A model generated the notes under the pieces. The model worked only from the letters and a program-made list of their open reading frames with translations, made no database searches and had not been told where the DNA came from. A program made the position numbers and the translations under genes. 18,308 nucleotides of DNA, taken from assembly GCA_025927515.1 (NCBI GenBank), contig JAICLG010000014.1:1-18308 (forward strand). Direction: 5' to 3'. The stretch is from Hyphomicrobium sp. Lineage in GTDB: Bacteria > Pseudomonadota > Alphaproteobacteria > Rhizobiales > Hyphomicrobiaceae. This document shows, in pieces, positions 1 through 6,747 of this stretch. The number at the start of each line of letters is the position of its first letter. The stretch's first letter is position 1.

Positions 1-100
1 AAAACATGCCAATGTATGGTTCCACTCAAGCTGAGGTCATTTGACGTCGCATATGAGACACCCTGTTCACCTCGGCTCAACCGGCGTAAGACAACGAAAC

Positions 101-120
101 CGTAGGTGCGCAATCCTACG
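101..120 (+). other. Small stem-loop in the leader upstream of the CoA-ligase gene
   Basis: CGTAGG (101-106) and CCTACG (115-120) form a perfect 6-bp stem with an 8-base loop, about 30 bases before the start codon at 151. It could lie in the 5' untranslated region or be a protein-binding inverted repeat. No run of T follows, so it is unlikely to be an intrinsic terminator. No convincing -35/-10 pair was recognised in bases 1-150. Confidence 0.3.
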
Positions 121-150
121 AAAAGTTCATATTTGAGAGGCCACTAGCTA

Positions 151-1617
151 ATGGGCATACTCGCAGCCGCTTCCGAATTGCTGGAACTCAGCACGAAGCT
201 GCACAAGCTCATTCCGCCCCGCACGGGCGAAGTCGATCGAACGATGGAACTTCGGGAAGAGCGGTTTCGACGCCTTCTCCGTTTCGCCCGCGAAAATTCG
301 CCGTTTTACAAAGAGAGGCTGCGGGGCATCGACGTCGATACCTGCGCGCTGGCGGATTTGCCGACGCTGAACAAGCCGCAGATGATGGCCAATCTCGACG
401 ATATCTTCACCGATCGCACGCTTCGTCGCTCCGACATCGAAGCCTTCATCGCCGATCACGCCAACATTGGCGTCTACTTCAAAGGCAAATATGCGCTTTG
501 CCATACGTCCGGCAGCCAAGGTCAGCCGGCGCTCGTCGTGCAGGACAAGCACGCCATCATCACGAGTTTTGCCGCGCAATTTGCCCGCGGAAACAAGGTG
601 CGCCGGAAATTCCTTCCGCACATTGGGCGGCTCGTCAATCCGGCGCGCATGGTGATCATTACGCAGCGGCCCGGCTTCTATCCGAGCAGCACGTTCTTCA
701 ACTATTTTCCGCGCGTCGCGCGGCCGTATCTCAAGCTGCAGCGCATGTCGGTGTTCGATCCGATCGAAGAGATTGTCCAGCGGCTGAATGATTTTCAGCC
801 GACGTTCATCACCGGCTATACCAGCTCACTCGAATACCTGGCTCGCGAGCAGGAAGCCGGGCGGCTCAAGCTTCGCGAAGGCGGCAAGCTCGAGCAGATG
901 AACAGCATGAGCGAGCCGCTTCCGCCACCGGTGGCCGAGCGTATCGAGAACGCGTTCGGGGTGCACGTCACCAACAGCTACAGCATGGCCGAGTGCATGG
1001 CGTTGAGCTGCGGGTGCCCGGTTTGCCGCGGCAGTCACTTGAATAGCGATCTGGCGATCCTGGAGGTCGTCGATGCGAACAACAATCCGGTGCCGAACGG
1101 CACGCCGGGGAGCAAGGTGCTGCTCACCAATCTCTACAACTTTGTGCAACCGATCATTCGTTACGAGATTGACGACATGGTCACGATCAGTCCGCGACCT
1201 TGCACGTGTGGCAACGTCCTGCCGTTGATCGAGTCGGTCGGCGGACGGGCCAAAGATCAGCTTTGGGTCGAGATCAACGGACGGAGCCGCGATCTGCCGA
1301 TCTATGTGTTCCTGGCCGCTCTCGATAACGAAACCGATCTCGCCGAACATCAAATTCTGCAGACCGGCGTCAATACGTTCGTGTTGCGCGCTGCGGCCCA
1401 ATCCGGAAAGCAACTTTCTCCCGAGCGGTTGCACAACTACATCAAGCAATCGCTCGCGAGCGAAGGTCTTGGCGGTGTGATCAACCTGGAAATCGAGCTG
1501 GTGGACCGGATCTTGCCCGACAAAGCCGGGAAGGTCAGCCGTGCGAAGAATTTGATCGGTCCGCCGTCCGATCAGCCTCCTGAGAACTCGAAAGCATCCT
1601 CCCGCGTTATCGCTTGA
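151..1617 (+). CDS. PaaK/CapK-like AMP-forming acyl/aryl-CoA ligase family protein
   Basis: A 488-residue adenylate-forming enzyme of the phenylacetate-CoA ligase/coenzyme F390 synthetase (CapK) type. Such enzymes activate a carboxylate with ATP and usually transfer it to CoA; the substrate cannot be read from sequence. Visible motifs are the phosphate-binding loop HTSGSQGQP (H118-P126), an A5-type YSMAE (Y277-E281), a degenerate A7 segment RYEIDD, and a C-terminal DKAGK (K458, K461) where the A10 lysine belongs. Cysteines C287, C289, C292 (with H296) and C351, C353 look like a structural metal site, as seen in some family members. The start at 151 has GAGAGG about 10 bases upstream. There is no signal peptide. 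The gene is monocistronic or co-transcribed with the small secreted protein downstream; no pathway neighbours (phenylacetate degradation, capsule) are present, so its role is open. Confidence 0.85.
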   Translation: MGILAAASELLELSTKLHKLIPPRTGEVDRTMELREERFRRLLRFARENSPFYKERLRGIDVDTCALADLPTLNKPQMMANLDDIFTDRTLRRSDIEAFIADHANIGVYFKGKYALCHTSGSQGQPALVVQDKHAIITSFAAQFARGNKVRRKFLPHIGRLVNPARMVIITQRPGFYPSSTFFNYFPRVARPYLKLQRMSVFDPIEEIVQRLNDFQPTFITGYTSSLEYLAREQEAGRLKLREGGKLEQMNSMSEPLPPPVAERIENAFGVHVTNSYSMAECMALSCGCPVCRGSHLNSDLAILEVVDANNNPVPNGTPGSKVLLTNLYNFVQPIIRYEIDDMVTISPRPCTCGNVLPLIESVGGRAKDQLWVEINGRSRDLPIYVFLAALDNETDLAEHQILQTGVNTFVLRAAAQSGKQLSPERLHNYIKQSLASEGLGGVINLEIELVDRILPDKAGKVSRAKNLIGPPSDQPPENSKASSRVIA

Positions 1618-1629
1618 TTTAAGATAACG
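1605..1629 (+). terminator. Stem-loop spanning the CoA-ligase stop codon
   Basis: CGTTATC (1605-1611) and GATAACG (1623-1629) form a perfect 7-bp stem; the 11-base loop contains the TGA at 1615-1617. There is no T-tract, so this may be a weak terminator, an mRNA 3'-end stabiliser or a chance repeat. Confidence 0.35.
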
Positions 1630-1688
1630 GGAACACGGCCGCGTCTCGGTGCGTTGCTTTAAGCGCAACAAGATGAAGGATGCGTTCT

Positions 1689-1991
1689 ATGAGGATGTTC
1701 GCAGTAGCGTTGGCGTTCGCGATGGTGGGCATGTCTGTTTCAGTGCAGGCCGATACCAATGCCGGGCCATCAACGCCCCAGGTTCCGGCATCACCCAGTA
1801 CGCCGACGCCGCCAGCGGCGGGTGCAAATTCTGAAGACTCGGGCAGCACCGTGCCGAAGTCGAAGGCGCCCGCGAACGTAACGCCGACCCCCCAAGGCGC
1901 CGCTTCGGGCGATAGCTCGGGGACGACAGGAATATCCGGTCCATATAATCCGACGCCACCGGCGTCGAACTCCGGCTCCGCCGCTCAATAG
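1689..1991 (+). CDS. Small secreted Pro/Ser/Thr-rich protein of unknown function
   Basis: About 100 residues. The start at 1689 is preferred over the in-frame ATG at 1680 because GAAGGA (1675-1680) sits 8 bases upstream of 1689 and would overlap the earlier ATG. The N-terminus (MRMFAVALAFAMVGMSVSVQA) is a clear Sec signal peptide with cleavage expected after VQA. The mature part is low-complexity and rich in Pro, Ser, Thr, Gly and Ala (runs such as PSTPTPP and NPTPPASNSGSAAQ), lacks cysteine and has no recognisable domain. It is probably disordered and periplasmic or extracellular. It is separated by 71 bases from the CoA-ligase gene. No function is proposed. Confidence 0.65.
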   Translation: MRMFAVALAFAMVGMSVSVQADTNAGPSTPQVPASPSTPTPPAAGANSEDSGSTVPKSKAPANVTPTPQGAASGDSSGTTGISGPYNPTPPASNSGSAAQ

Positions 1992-2001
1992 GGCGGAGCC
2001 G
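1973..2001. terminator. Strong GC-rich stem-loop across the stop codon of the small secreted protein
   Basis: CGGCTCCGCC (1973-1982) and GGCGGAGCCG (1992-2001) form a perfect 10-bp stem with a 9-base loop containing the TAG at 1989-1991. It lies between two converging genes (ends at 1991 and 2023), so it could terminate in both directions, although no T-tract follows on either strand. Confidence 0.55.
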
Positions 2002-2022
2002 CCGCTCGTGGTGAAACGCGGG

Positions 2023-2379
2023 TCAAGCTTTGTTTCCGGCAGAGACTGAATCAACGGCGTCCAGCGCGCGAGCCGAGTAGACGAGAGCCGCGCCCGCGTT
2101 CATCGCGATCGCGACGCCGAGCGCTTCTGCAACTTCTTCTTTCGTCGCTCCGTTCTGAACTGCCTTCTGAGAGTGGACGGAAATGCATCCATCACAACGC
2201 GTCGTTACCGCGACGGCGAGTGAGATCAGCTGACGCGTCTTCTCATCGAGATGGCCCGTCTTGGCACCGGCGCCGCTGGCGGTCATGTAGCCGGCGACGG
2301 AGTCGGGTGACAGTTTGCCAAGCTCTCCGATACGGCCCACCAGCGTGTTACGATATGCGTTCCAGTCCATCATCGACAT
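2023..2379 (-). CDS. Carboxymuconolactone decarboxylase/AhpD-like family protein
   Basis: A 118-residue all-helical protein of the CMD/AhpD-like family. The conserved core is RCDGCISVHSQKA, giving the redox pair C62-x-x-C65 followed by H69, typical of AhpD-like alkylhydroperoxidase-type proteins; the following GATKEEVAEAL segment is also typical. Members reduce peroxides or act as general antioxidant proteins; which applies here is inference. An in-frame start at 2430 exists, but the ATG at 2379 is chosen because AAGGA lies 7 bases upstream and the extra 17 residues are not family-like. It lies downstream of and in the same direction as a TetR gene (98-base gap), and its upstream region carries the same operator-like sequence as the TetR promoter. 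Confidence 0.88.
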   Translation of the reverse strand: MSMMDWNAYRNTLVGRIGELGKLSPDSVAGYMTASGAGAKTGHLDEKTRQLISLAVAVTTRCDGCISVHSQKAVQNGATKEEVAEALGVAIAMNAGAALVYSARALDAVDSVSAGNKA

Positions 2380-2439
2380 TGCGATATCCTTCGGGTTTTC
2401 AGAGCACAACGTGCTCACAGCACTCAACATGGTCTACCA

Positions 2440-2473
2440 GTACTACCTTCTAGTTGGTAGGTACGGGAGTCAA
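2440..2473 (-). promoter_or_regulatory. Putative TetR operator and -35 element upstream of the AhpD-like gene
   Basis: The plus strand has CTACC-N8-GGTAG at 2443-2460, flanked by GTAC on both sides (2440-2464). The stretch TTGGTAGGTAC (2454-2464) recurs exactly, on the opposite strand, in the TetR promoter (3067 to 3057). On the minus strand a consensus-like TTGACT (2473 to 2468) precedes it; a matching -10 is not clear. The site is 61-85 bases upstream of the start codon at 2379. Confidence 0.6.
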
Positions 2474-2477
2474 ATGA

Positions 2478-3038
2478 TTATTTCGCTAGGCTGTCCACGA
2501 GCTGCTTGAATGCCGGCTTGATTACCGTCGGATCTTTCAACGCCCAGGCAACGACGCTTGCCCCTTGAAGCGTACTTAGCAGGAGAAGTGCGGATTTATG
2601 TGGGGTGGCAGTGAGGCGTATCTCATGCTTCGCAACGCCGTCGCGCAAAATCATCTCAAGCCAGTCGGTATGAATCTCGAAAAAGGTCTTTACGCGCTGT
2701 TGCATGGACGCCGGAAGATAGGCGACGTCAGCGGCCAGCGCACCGCACAGAGGCATCAAGCCGTCGCCCAAGCTTTGTGCGAACAAGGCGCCGTACGTTA
2801 GAAGTTTCGTTCTGGTATCGACGTGTTTTTCGGCCAGTGCCTCAAGCTCGGCTACGAAACGCTCGAGATAGGAGTCGATGAGTGCGGTGCCGAGCATTTC
2901 CTTGGTGGGGAAGTGATGATGGATGCTGGCTTTTCGAATGCCGATGCGATCCGACAGGTCGGCGTAACTGAACGCGGCGTAGCCCCTCGTTCTGACGAGG
3001 ATCTCGGCCTCCGCTAGCAGGGCAGATCTTGTATCCAT
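2478..3038 (-). CDS. TetR/AcrR family transcriptional repressor
   Basis: A 186-residue one-component regulator. Residues about 5-50 form the TetR helix-turn-helix; the AFSYADLSDRIGIRKASIHHHFPTKEML stretch contains the recognition helix and the family-typical HHFPTKE. The C-terminal half is the variable ligand-binding/dimerisation domain; it includes LMPLCGALAADVAYLP with C98, a position reminiscent of the cysteine-containing segment of NemR-like electrophile sensors (inference). An in-frame ATG at 3113 would place the palindrome 3061-3074 inside the coding region and add non-family residues, so ATG 3038 is chosen even though no strong ribosome binding site precedes it; the expected leader is very short. 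It probably represses itself and the adjacent AhpD-like gene. Confidence 0.88.
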   Translation of the reverse strand: MDTRSALLAEAEILVRTRGYAAFSYADLSDRIGIRKASIHHHFPTKEMLGTALIDSYLERFVAELEALAEKHVDTRTKLLTYGALFAQSLGDGLMPLCGALAADVAYLPASMQQRVKTFFEIHTDWLEMILRDGVAKHEIRLTATPHKSALLLLSTLQGASVVAWALKDPTVIKPAFKQLVDSLAK

Positions 3039-3053
3039 CTGTGGCACAGCGCT

Positions 3054-3082
3054 TAGGTACCTACCAATTGGTAGGCCGTCAA
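3054..3082 (-). promoter_or_regulatory. Autoregulated tetR promoter with perfect 14-bp operator palindrome
   Basis: CTACCAATTGGTAG at 3061-3074 is a perfect palindrome, embedded in GGTACCTACCAATTGGTAGGCC. On the minus strand TTGACG (3082 to 3077) can serve as -35 and TACCTA (3059 to 3054) as a weak -10 with 17-bp spacing, which puts the palindrome inside the spacer, the classical place for a repressor to block polymerase. Predicted transcription start is only about 9 bases before the ATG at 3038. Confidence 0.65.
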
Positions 3083-3156
3083 CGGCGAGTGCAGACGAGC
3101 CAAGAATCCGCAATCAGGAGGCAGGTCAAATCGGTGCTATCTTAACGGAAGAACGC

Positions 3157-3230
3157 TGGAGCGGGCGAAGGGAATCGAACCCTCGTATGCAGCTTGGGAA
3201 GCTGCCGTTCTACCATTGAACTACGCCCGC
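3157..3230 (-). tRNA. tRNA-Gly, anticodon CCC, 3' CCA encoded
   Basis: Read on the minus strand: acceptor GCGGGCG pairs with CGCCCGC; D arm TAGTTCAATGGTAGA; anticodon stem GCAGC/GCTGC encloses the loop TTCCCAA with anticodon CCC; T arm GAGGG-TTCGATT-CCCTT; discriminator T followed by an encoded CCA (3159 to 3157). The TTCGATT T-loop and all four stems are intact, so the gene should be functional. It decodes GGG codons. Confidence 0.95.
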
Positions 3231-3249
3231 GAAGCGCTTGAAGAAGCGG

Positions 3250-3278
3250 CTTTTGCCACGTTTTGAGCCTTTGTGCAA
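3250..3278 (-). promoter_or_regulatory. Possible promoter of the tRNA-Gly gene
   Basis: On the minus strand TTGCAC (3278 to 3273) and CAAAAG (3255 to 3250) are separated by 17 bases and would start transcription about a dozen bases before the tRNA 5' end at 3230. The -10 match is poor, so this is tentative. Confidence 0.3.
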
Positions 3279-3466
3279 ACGGCACTGCGGCGGCGCAGGG
3301 CGCCTTGAAACGTCATTGAAATTTGTCAATTCGGCCAAGCGGCCGCGGCGGGTTTTTCGTGGCAGATGCGTTCAGATGGTCGCCAGACGGGCGGTTCGTG
3401 CTATACATGCCGACGGTGGGAACTGCGCGCCTGTTGGCTTTGCCGCGGCGTCCGGAGGGGAAGTCC

Positions 3467-3772
3467 ATGAAACGATCGATACGCGTCGCCGGGCTGGCGA
3501 TGATCATGGCATCTGGCTTGATGGCGGCGCATGCGGCGGCCGACGAAGCCAATTCTCGTCCGGCGACTAAGAGCGCAATACCGGCCAGTTCCTTGTCGCC
3601 AGCCGCGCTGGATCGCGACCCGCTCGTTCAGGGATCACAAGCCGACGCTCTTTCGGAGCGGGTGGATGCGCTCGAGACATCAAGAGCTGCCGTGGATCAG
3701 AAAACCAAGTCGCCAATCAGCTTGAGTATAAGCGGCTGGGTCACTCAGCAGGCGACATATACGCGTCATTAA
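3467..3772 (+). CDS. Short exported protein resembling the N-terminus of a porin (possible truncated porin)
   Basis: 101 residues from ATG 3467, with GGAGGGG about 7 bases upstream. Residues 1-24 form a Sec signal peptide (MKRSIRVAGLAMIMASGLMA, with AHA-A as likely cleavage site). A polar linker follows, then a short helix (about 55-75: ADALSERVDALETSRAAVD) that could be a coiled coil, and the tail SPISLSISGWVTQQATYTRH ending at a TAA. The SISGWVTQQ tail looks like the first beta strand of alphaproteobacterial porins (typically SGxVNRxxxY), after which a barrel of 300 or more residues would be expected. Here only 60-odd bases remain before the mscL stop, and no barrel is found in other frames. 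It may therefore be a truncated porin remnant or a genuine short periplasmic protein. The porin link rests on a short motif. Confidence 0.55.
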   Translation: MKRSIRVAGLAMIMASGLMAAHAAADEANSRPATKSAIPASSLSPAALDRDPLVQGSQADALSERVDALETSRAAVDQKTKSPISLSISGWVTQQATYTRH

Positions 3773-3773
3773 G

Positions 3774-3808
3774 GTCTGCCGGGCCCGCGCGCACGAACTC
3801 CGGCAGAC
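3774..3808. terminator. Stem-loop between the convergent porin-like gene and mscL
   Basis: GTCTGCCGG (3774-3782) and CCGGCAGAC (3800-3808) are a perfect 9-bp inverted repeat with a 17-base GC-rich loop, beginning 2 bases after the TAA at 3770-3772. It lies between two converging genes and is probably a bidirectional terminator without a T-tract. Confidence 0.55.
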
Positions 3809-3835
3809 GGGAGACACGATGATCGGGGAAGGCGG

Positions 3836-4222
3836 CTATTTCCGGCTCGCCAAGAGGTCGCGGATTTCCTTCAGGTATATCTCTGTCGGCGTAGGCGGCG
3901 GCGCGGCGGCGGGCGCCGGCTTTTTCATGTGATTGATGGCTTTGACGAGCAGGAATATCGCAAAGGCGGTGATGACGAACTTGATGAGGGCATTGAGGAA
4001 TATGCCGTACTTGATCAGAACCGGATTGGTTGGTGTCGGGATCGCGACGGCAAGATTGGAGAAATCGACGCCAGCGAGCAGATAGCCGATCGGTGGCATG
4101 ACAATATTATCGACGAGCGTCGCGACGATCGGGGCGAATGCGGCGCCCATGATCACGCCGATGGCGAGATCGATGACGTTGCCGCGCATCGCAAATTCCT
4201 TGAATTCACCTAGTATTTTCAT
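3836..4222 (-). CDS. mscL: Large-conductance mechanosensitive channel MscL
   Basis: 128 residues, close to the usual MscL length. The inner-membrane homopentamer opens under membrane tension to release solutes during hypo-osmotic shock. Family signature: N-terminal amphipathic helix then FAMRGNVIDLAIGVIMGAAF leading into the pore-lining TM1 (about 15-45), a periplasmic loop (DFSNLAVAIPTPTNPVLIKYG), TM2 (about 72-96), a Pro/Ala linker (KKPAPAAAPPPTPT) and the C-terminal helix TEIYLKEIRDLLASR. The ATG at 4222 is chosen over the upstream in-frame 4354 because MKILGEFKEFAMRGN is the family N-terminus and AAAGGA lies about 8 bases ahead. It is divergent from the symporter operon. Confidence 0.97.
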   Translation of the reverse strand: MKILGEFKEFAMRGNVIDLAIGVIMGAAFAPIVATLVDNIVMPPIGYLLAGVDFSNLAVAIPTPTNPVLIKYGIFLNALIKFVITAFAIFLLVKAINHMKKPAPAAAPPPTPTEIYLKEIRDLLASRK

Positions 4223-4487
4223 CGCAATCGTCCTTTCCGGCGTGTTTCGGCTGATCCTGTTTTCGTATAGGCACCGTGGTCGCTGGTGAGACAGCTGTTC
4301 GAGCGTGTACTGCGACGCAAACTTCTCCATCTCTTTGCTCGAATCGCGCCCCAATTTTACGGAATCAAATTATCGCGGACAACGGACAGCGCTGCGCGTG
4401 ACTGGATGGTCATTGGACAAAGGGCCAAGCCGCCGGGCATAGTGGCGGAGACAAACCCGTTACCGCGACCGATCGAGGGATCACGGA

Positions 4488-4748
4488 ATGATCGAACGTA
4501 AAGAGCGCAAGCCTTATTGGCGTCATACCAAATGGCAGGTGCTCGCCAGTCTTATTCCTTTCCTCGCCATCGTGATGGTTCTGCCGCTCTATGCGCAGCA
4601 GCTGAATGCCAATCGCTTTCTCGGATTTCCGCTCGGCTATTTCCTCGCCGCGCATGGTTTCTTCGTGATCGCCGTGGTGACGGTGGCGAGCTACGTCAAT
4701 CGTCAGAATGCCATTGATCATTGGCATGGGGCGCACGAGGATACGTGA
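4488..4748 (+). CDS. DUF4212 small membrane subunit of a sodium:solute symporter
   Basis: 86 residues with two membrane segments (about 18-37 and 47-68), matching the DUF4212/putative solute:sodium symporter small subunit family, which is encoded next to SSS permeases. Family-like features are the N-terminal YWR..K....LIPF stretch and LGFPLGYFLAAHGFFV in TM2. GAGGGA (4475-4480) is 7 bases upstream of the ATG. It ends 9 bases before the large subunit starts, so translation is probably coupled and the two proteins likely act together. Confidence 0.88.
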   Translation: MIERKERKPYWRHTKWQVLASLIPFLAIVMVLPLYAQQLNANRFLGFPLGYFLAAHGFFVIAVVTVASYVNRQNAIDHWHGAHEDT

Positions 4749-4757
4749 GGACGTAGG

Positions 4758-6593
4758 ATGACGTTTGGTGCTCGCGCGAGGGTCGTCAATCCGCGCCTCG
4801 GTACGTATTTCAGCATCTTTGCAGCGCTTTTTACGGCGCTGTTTCTGCTCGTTCTGATCTTCGAGCAGCTGAACCTCAATGAATCGCTTTTACGCTTGGC
4901 GTTCTTTGCCGGGCCCATTTTGATTTATGCGGGAATCGGCTTGTCGGTTGGATCCAACGATACGCTCAATTACTTCGCAGCGGGCCGACGGGTTCCGGCT
5001 GCTTACACGGGTCTTTTGCTTGCGGCCTCGGCCATGGGCGCGACGTTCGTCGTGGCGGGTACGGGTGCGTTTTTCTTTGCGGGGTTCGACGCTCTCGTCC
5101 TGTTGATCGGTACGCTTACCGGCCTTGTGGTGATGGCGATAACGCTTGCGCCGTTCTATCGAAAATTCGGTGCCTTCACGGTGCCGAGCTATCTGGGCCG
5201 CCGTTTCGACAGCCGGCCTCTCAGGATCGCGTCAGCGGCCGTGGTCGCGGTGCCGATGCTCCTCGTCCTTTCTGCGGAACTCCGCATGGGCGCTGAAATC
5301 GGCGGTCGTCTGGTCGCCATCAATCCCAGCCTTATCGTGTGCGTGCTCGCGTTGAGCGTTGCGATCATCACAGGGGCGGGCGGCAAGCGTTCGTTCACGT
5401 GGGCAGGGGTTGCGCAATCAATTGCGTTGTTTCTCGCCCTGCTTGGCGTTGCGACGGCGGTGAGCGTCATCATCACCAACTTGCCTATTCCGCAACTTGC
5501 AAACGGGCCTATCGCGCGCGGATTGGTGCGGAACGAAGTGAACGAGGGATTGCAGCTCGTCAATGTCTGGCCGCTGGCGTTCGATTTGCCCGGCGACGGA
5601 TTCGCGGCGTTGACCAAACCCTACATGCAACCGTTCGGAGACGTCGGAGTCCTCAGCTTCGGATTGGCGATATTGAGCATCGCCGCAGGCATCAGTACGG
5701 CGCCCTGGTTGTTGCCACGGGTGGCGGCGACCCCGAGCGTCTACGAAGCGCGCAAAGCGTTGGGATGGGCGACGGTGTTTTCCGGCCTCGCTTTGCTCAC
5801 GGTATCGTCGGTCGCGATCTTCATGCGCGATTTTGCCCTCGACGCCGTGATGAGCGAGCGTCTCGGGCCGCTGCCGAAATGGCTTTTTGAAGCGGCGGCG
5901 GCGCATCTGGTCAGCTTCGATCAGACCGCCGCGCGTTTGGCTTTCAATGGGCTTCACTTCGATCGCGATGGCGTATTGTTCGCGCTGCCCATCGCAACCG
6001 GCTTGCCCCAGGCTTTCGTCTACCTGCTTCTGGCGGGTGCTCTTGCCGGGGCGCTTGTTACCGCCGGCGCGACGACCGCGTCGTTGTCTGCCATTCTGGG
6101 AGAGGACGTTGTTCAGGGGATGTCGTGGGAGCCGGTTGCCCCGGACACCCGTGTCTGGATCAGCCGCGGGTTCACCGGTGTTGTCGTTGTTTGCGGTGCG
6201 GCGTTGACGATAATCGCGCCGACCGATCCGCTCCGACTTGTCCTGTGGGCGTTGTCTCTTACAGGAGCGAGCCTCTTTCCTGTCATGATCCTGTCTGTCT
6301 GGTGGAAGAGATTGACGGCCACGGGCGCCATTGCAGCCGTCGTTTCGGGTTTCGTTACCGCTGCGCTCGCCATTCTCATGAGCGAAATCGGAGCCGTTTC
6401 CGCTCCGAGCCCAGTTGCTGGCATTCTTGCACTGCCGATCTCGCTGGCGGTGGCGATTGGGGTCAGTTTGCTGAGGCAGGAAGCGACGCGTCATACGCTT
6501 GAGATCGTTCGCGACATTCGGGTTCCGGGCGGCGAGATCATATATGATCGGGAGATGCAGCGGTTGCAGCTGCGCAAGCACGCGCGCACTTGA
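4758..6593 (+). CDS. Sodium:solute symporter (SSS family) large subunit, DUF4212-associated type
   Basis: 611 residues, a polytopic inner-membrane permease with a dozen or more hydrophobic segments. SSS-family signatures are FAAGRRVPAAYTGLLLAASAMGATFVVAG near residue 75 and APFYRKFGAFTVPSYLGRRF near residue 130. Together with the adjacent DUF4212 gene this fits the VC_2705-type subfamily. Such pairs are thought to import small carboxylates such as acetate with Na+; the actual substrate is not determined by sequence. GAGGA (4747-4751) precedes the ATG at a good distance and overlaps the previous gene's stop. The C-terminus (after the last helix, about residue 572) is a short charged cytoplasmic tail. 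No kinase or acetyl-CoA synthetase gene is adjacent. Confidence 0.92.
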   Translation: MTFGARARVVNPRLGTYFSIFAALFTALFLLVLIFEQLNLNESLLRLAFFAGPILIYAGIGLSVGSNDTLNYFAAGRRVPAAYTGLLLAASAMGATFVVAGTGAFFFAGFDALVLLIGTLTGLVVMAITLAPFYRKFGAFTVPSYLGRRFDSRPLRIASAAVVAVPMLLVLSAELRMGAEIGGRLVAINPSLIVCVLALSVAIITGAGGKRSFTWAGVAQSIALFLALLGVATAVSVIITNLPIPQLANGPIARGLVRNEVNEGLQLVNVWPLAFDLPGDGFAALTKPYMQPFGDVGVLSFGLAILSIAAGISTAPWLLPRVAATPSVYEARKALGWATVFSGLALLTVSSVAIFMRDFALDAVMSERLGPLPKWLFEAAAAHLVSFDQTAARLAFNGLHFDRDGVLFALPIATGLPQAFVYLLLAGALAGALVTAGATTASLSAILGEDVVQGMSWEPVAPDTRVWISRGFTGVVVVCGAALTIIAPTDPLRLVLWALSLTGASLFPVMILSVWWKRLTATGAIAAVVSGFVTAALAILMSEIGAVSAPSPVAGILALPISLAVAIGVSLLRQEATRHTLEIVRDIRVPGGEIIYDREMQRLQLRKHART

Positions 6594-6747
6594 CGGTCCT
6601 CAATATCCGCATGATGCTGCTGTTGGTCTGGCGCGGCGAAACTCTCGCAAACATGCGCGCGATGCGACCGAGGAGGCGCAATAAGAAAGTCGCGCCGGTG
6701 TGACTGCCGATTGCCCGTGCGAGAGCGTAAATCGAAAGCGGAAGCCA

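Noticed and set aside
3157..3230. tRNA-Gly as an integration site of a genomic island
   Set aside because: No second copy of the tRNA 3' end and no integrase or mobility gene were seen on either side within the window.
5418..6581. 387-residue open frame on the minus strand opposite the symporter
   Set aside because: Composition is dominated by Arg, Gln and Asp with no domain; it mirrors the codon bias of the convincing SSS permease on the plus strand.
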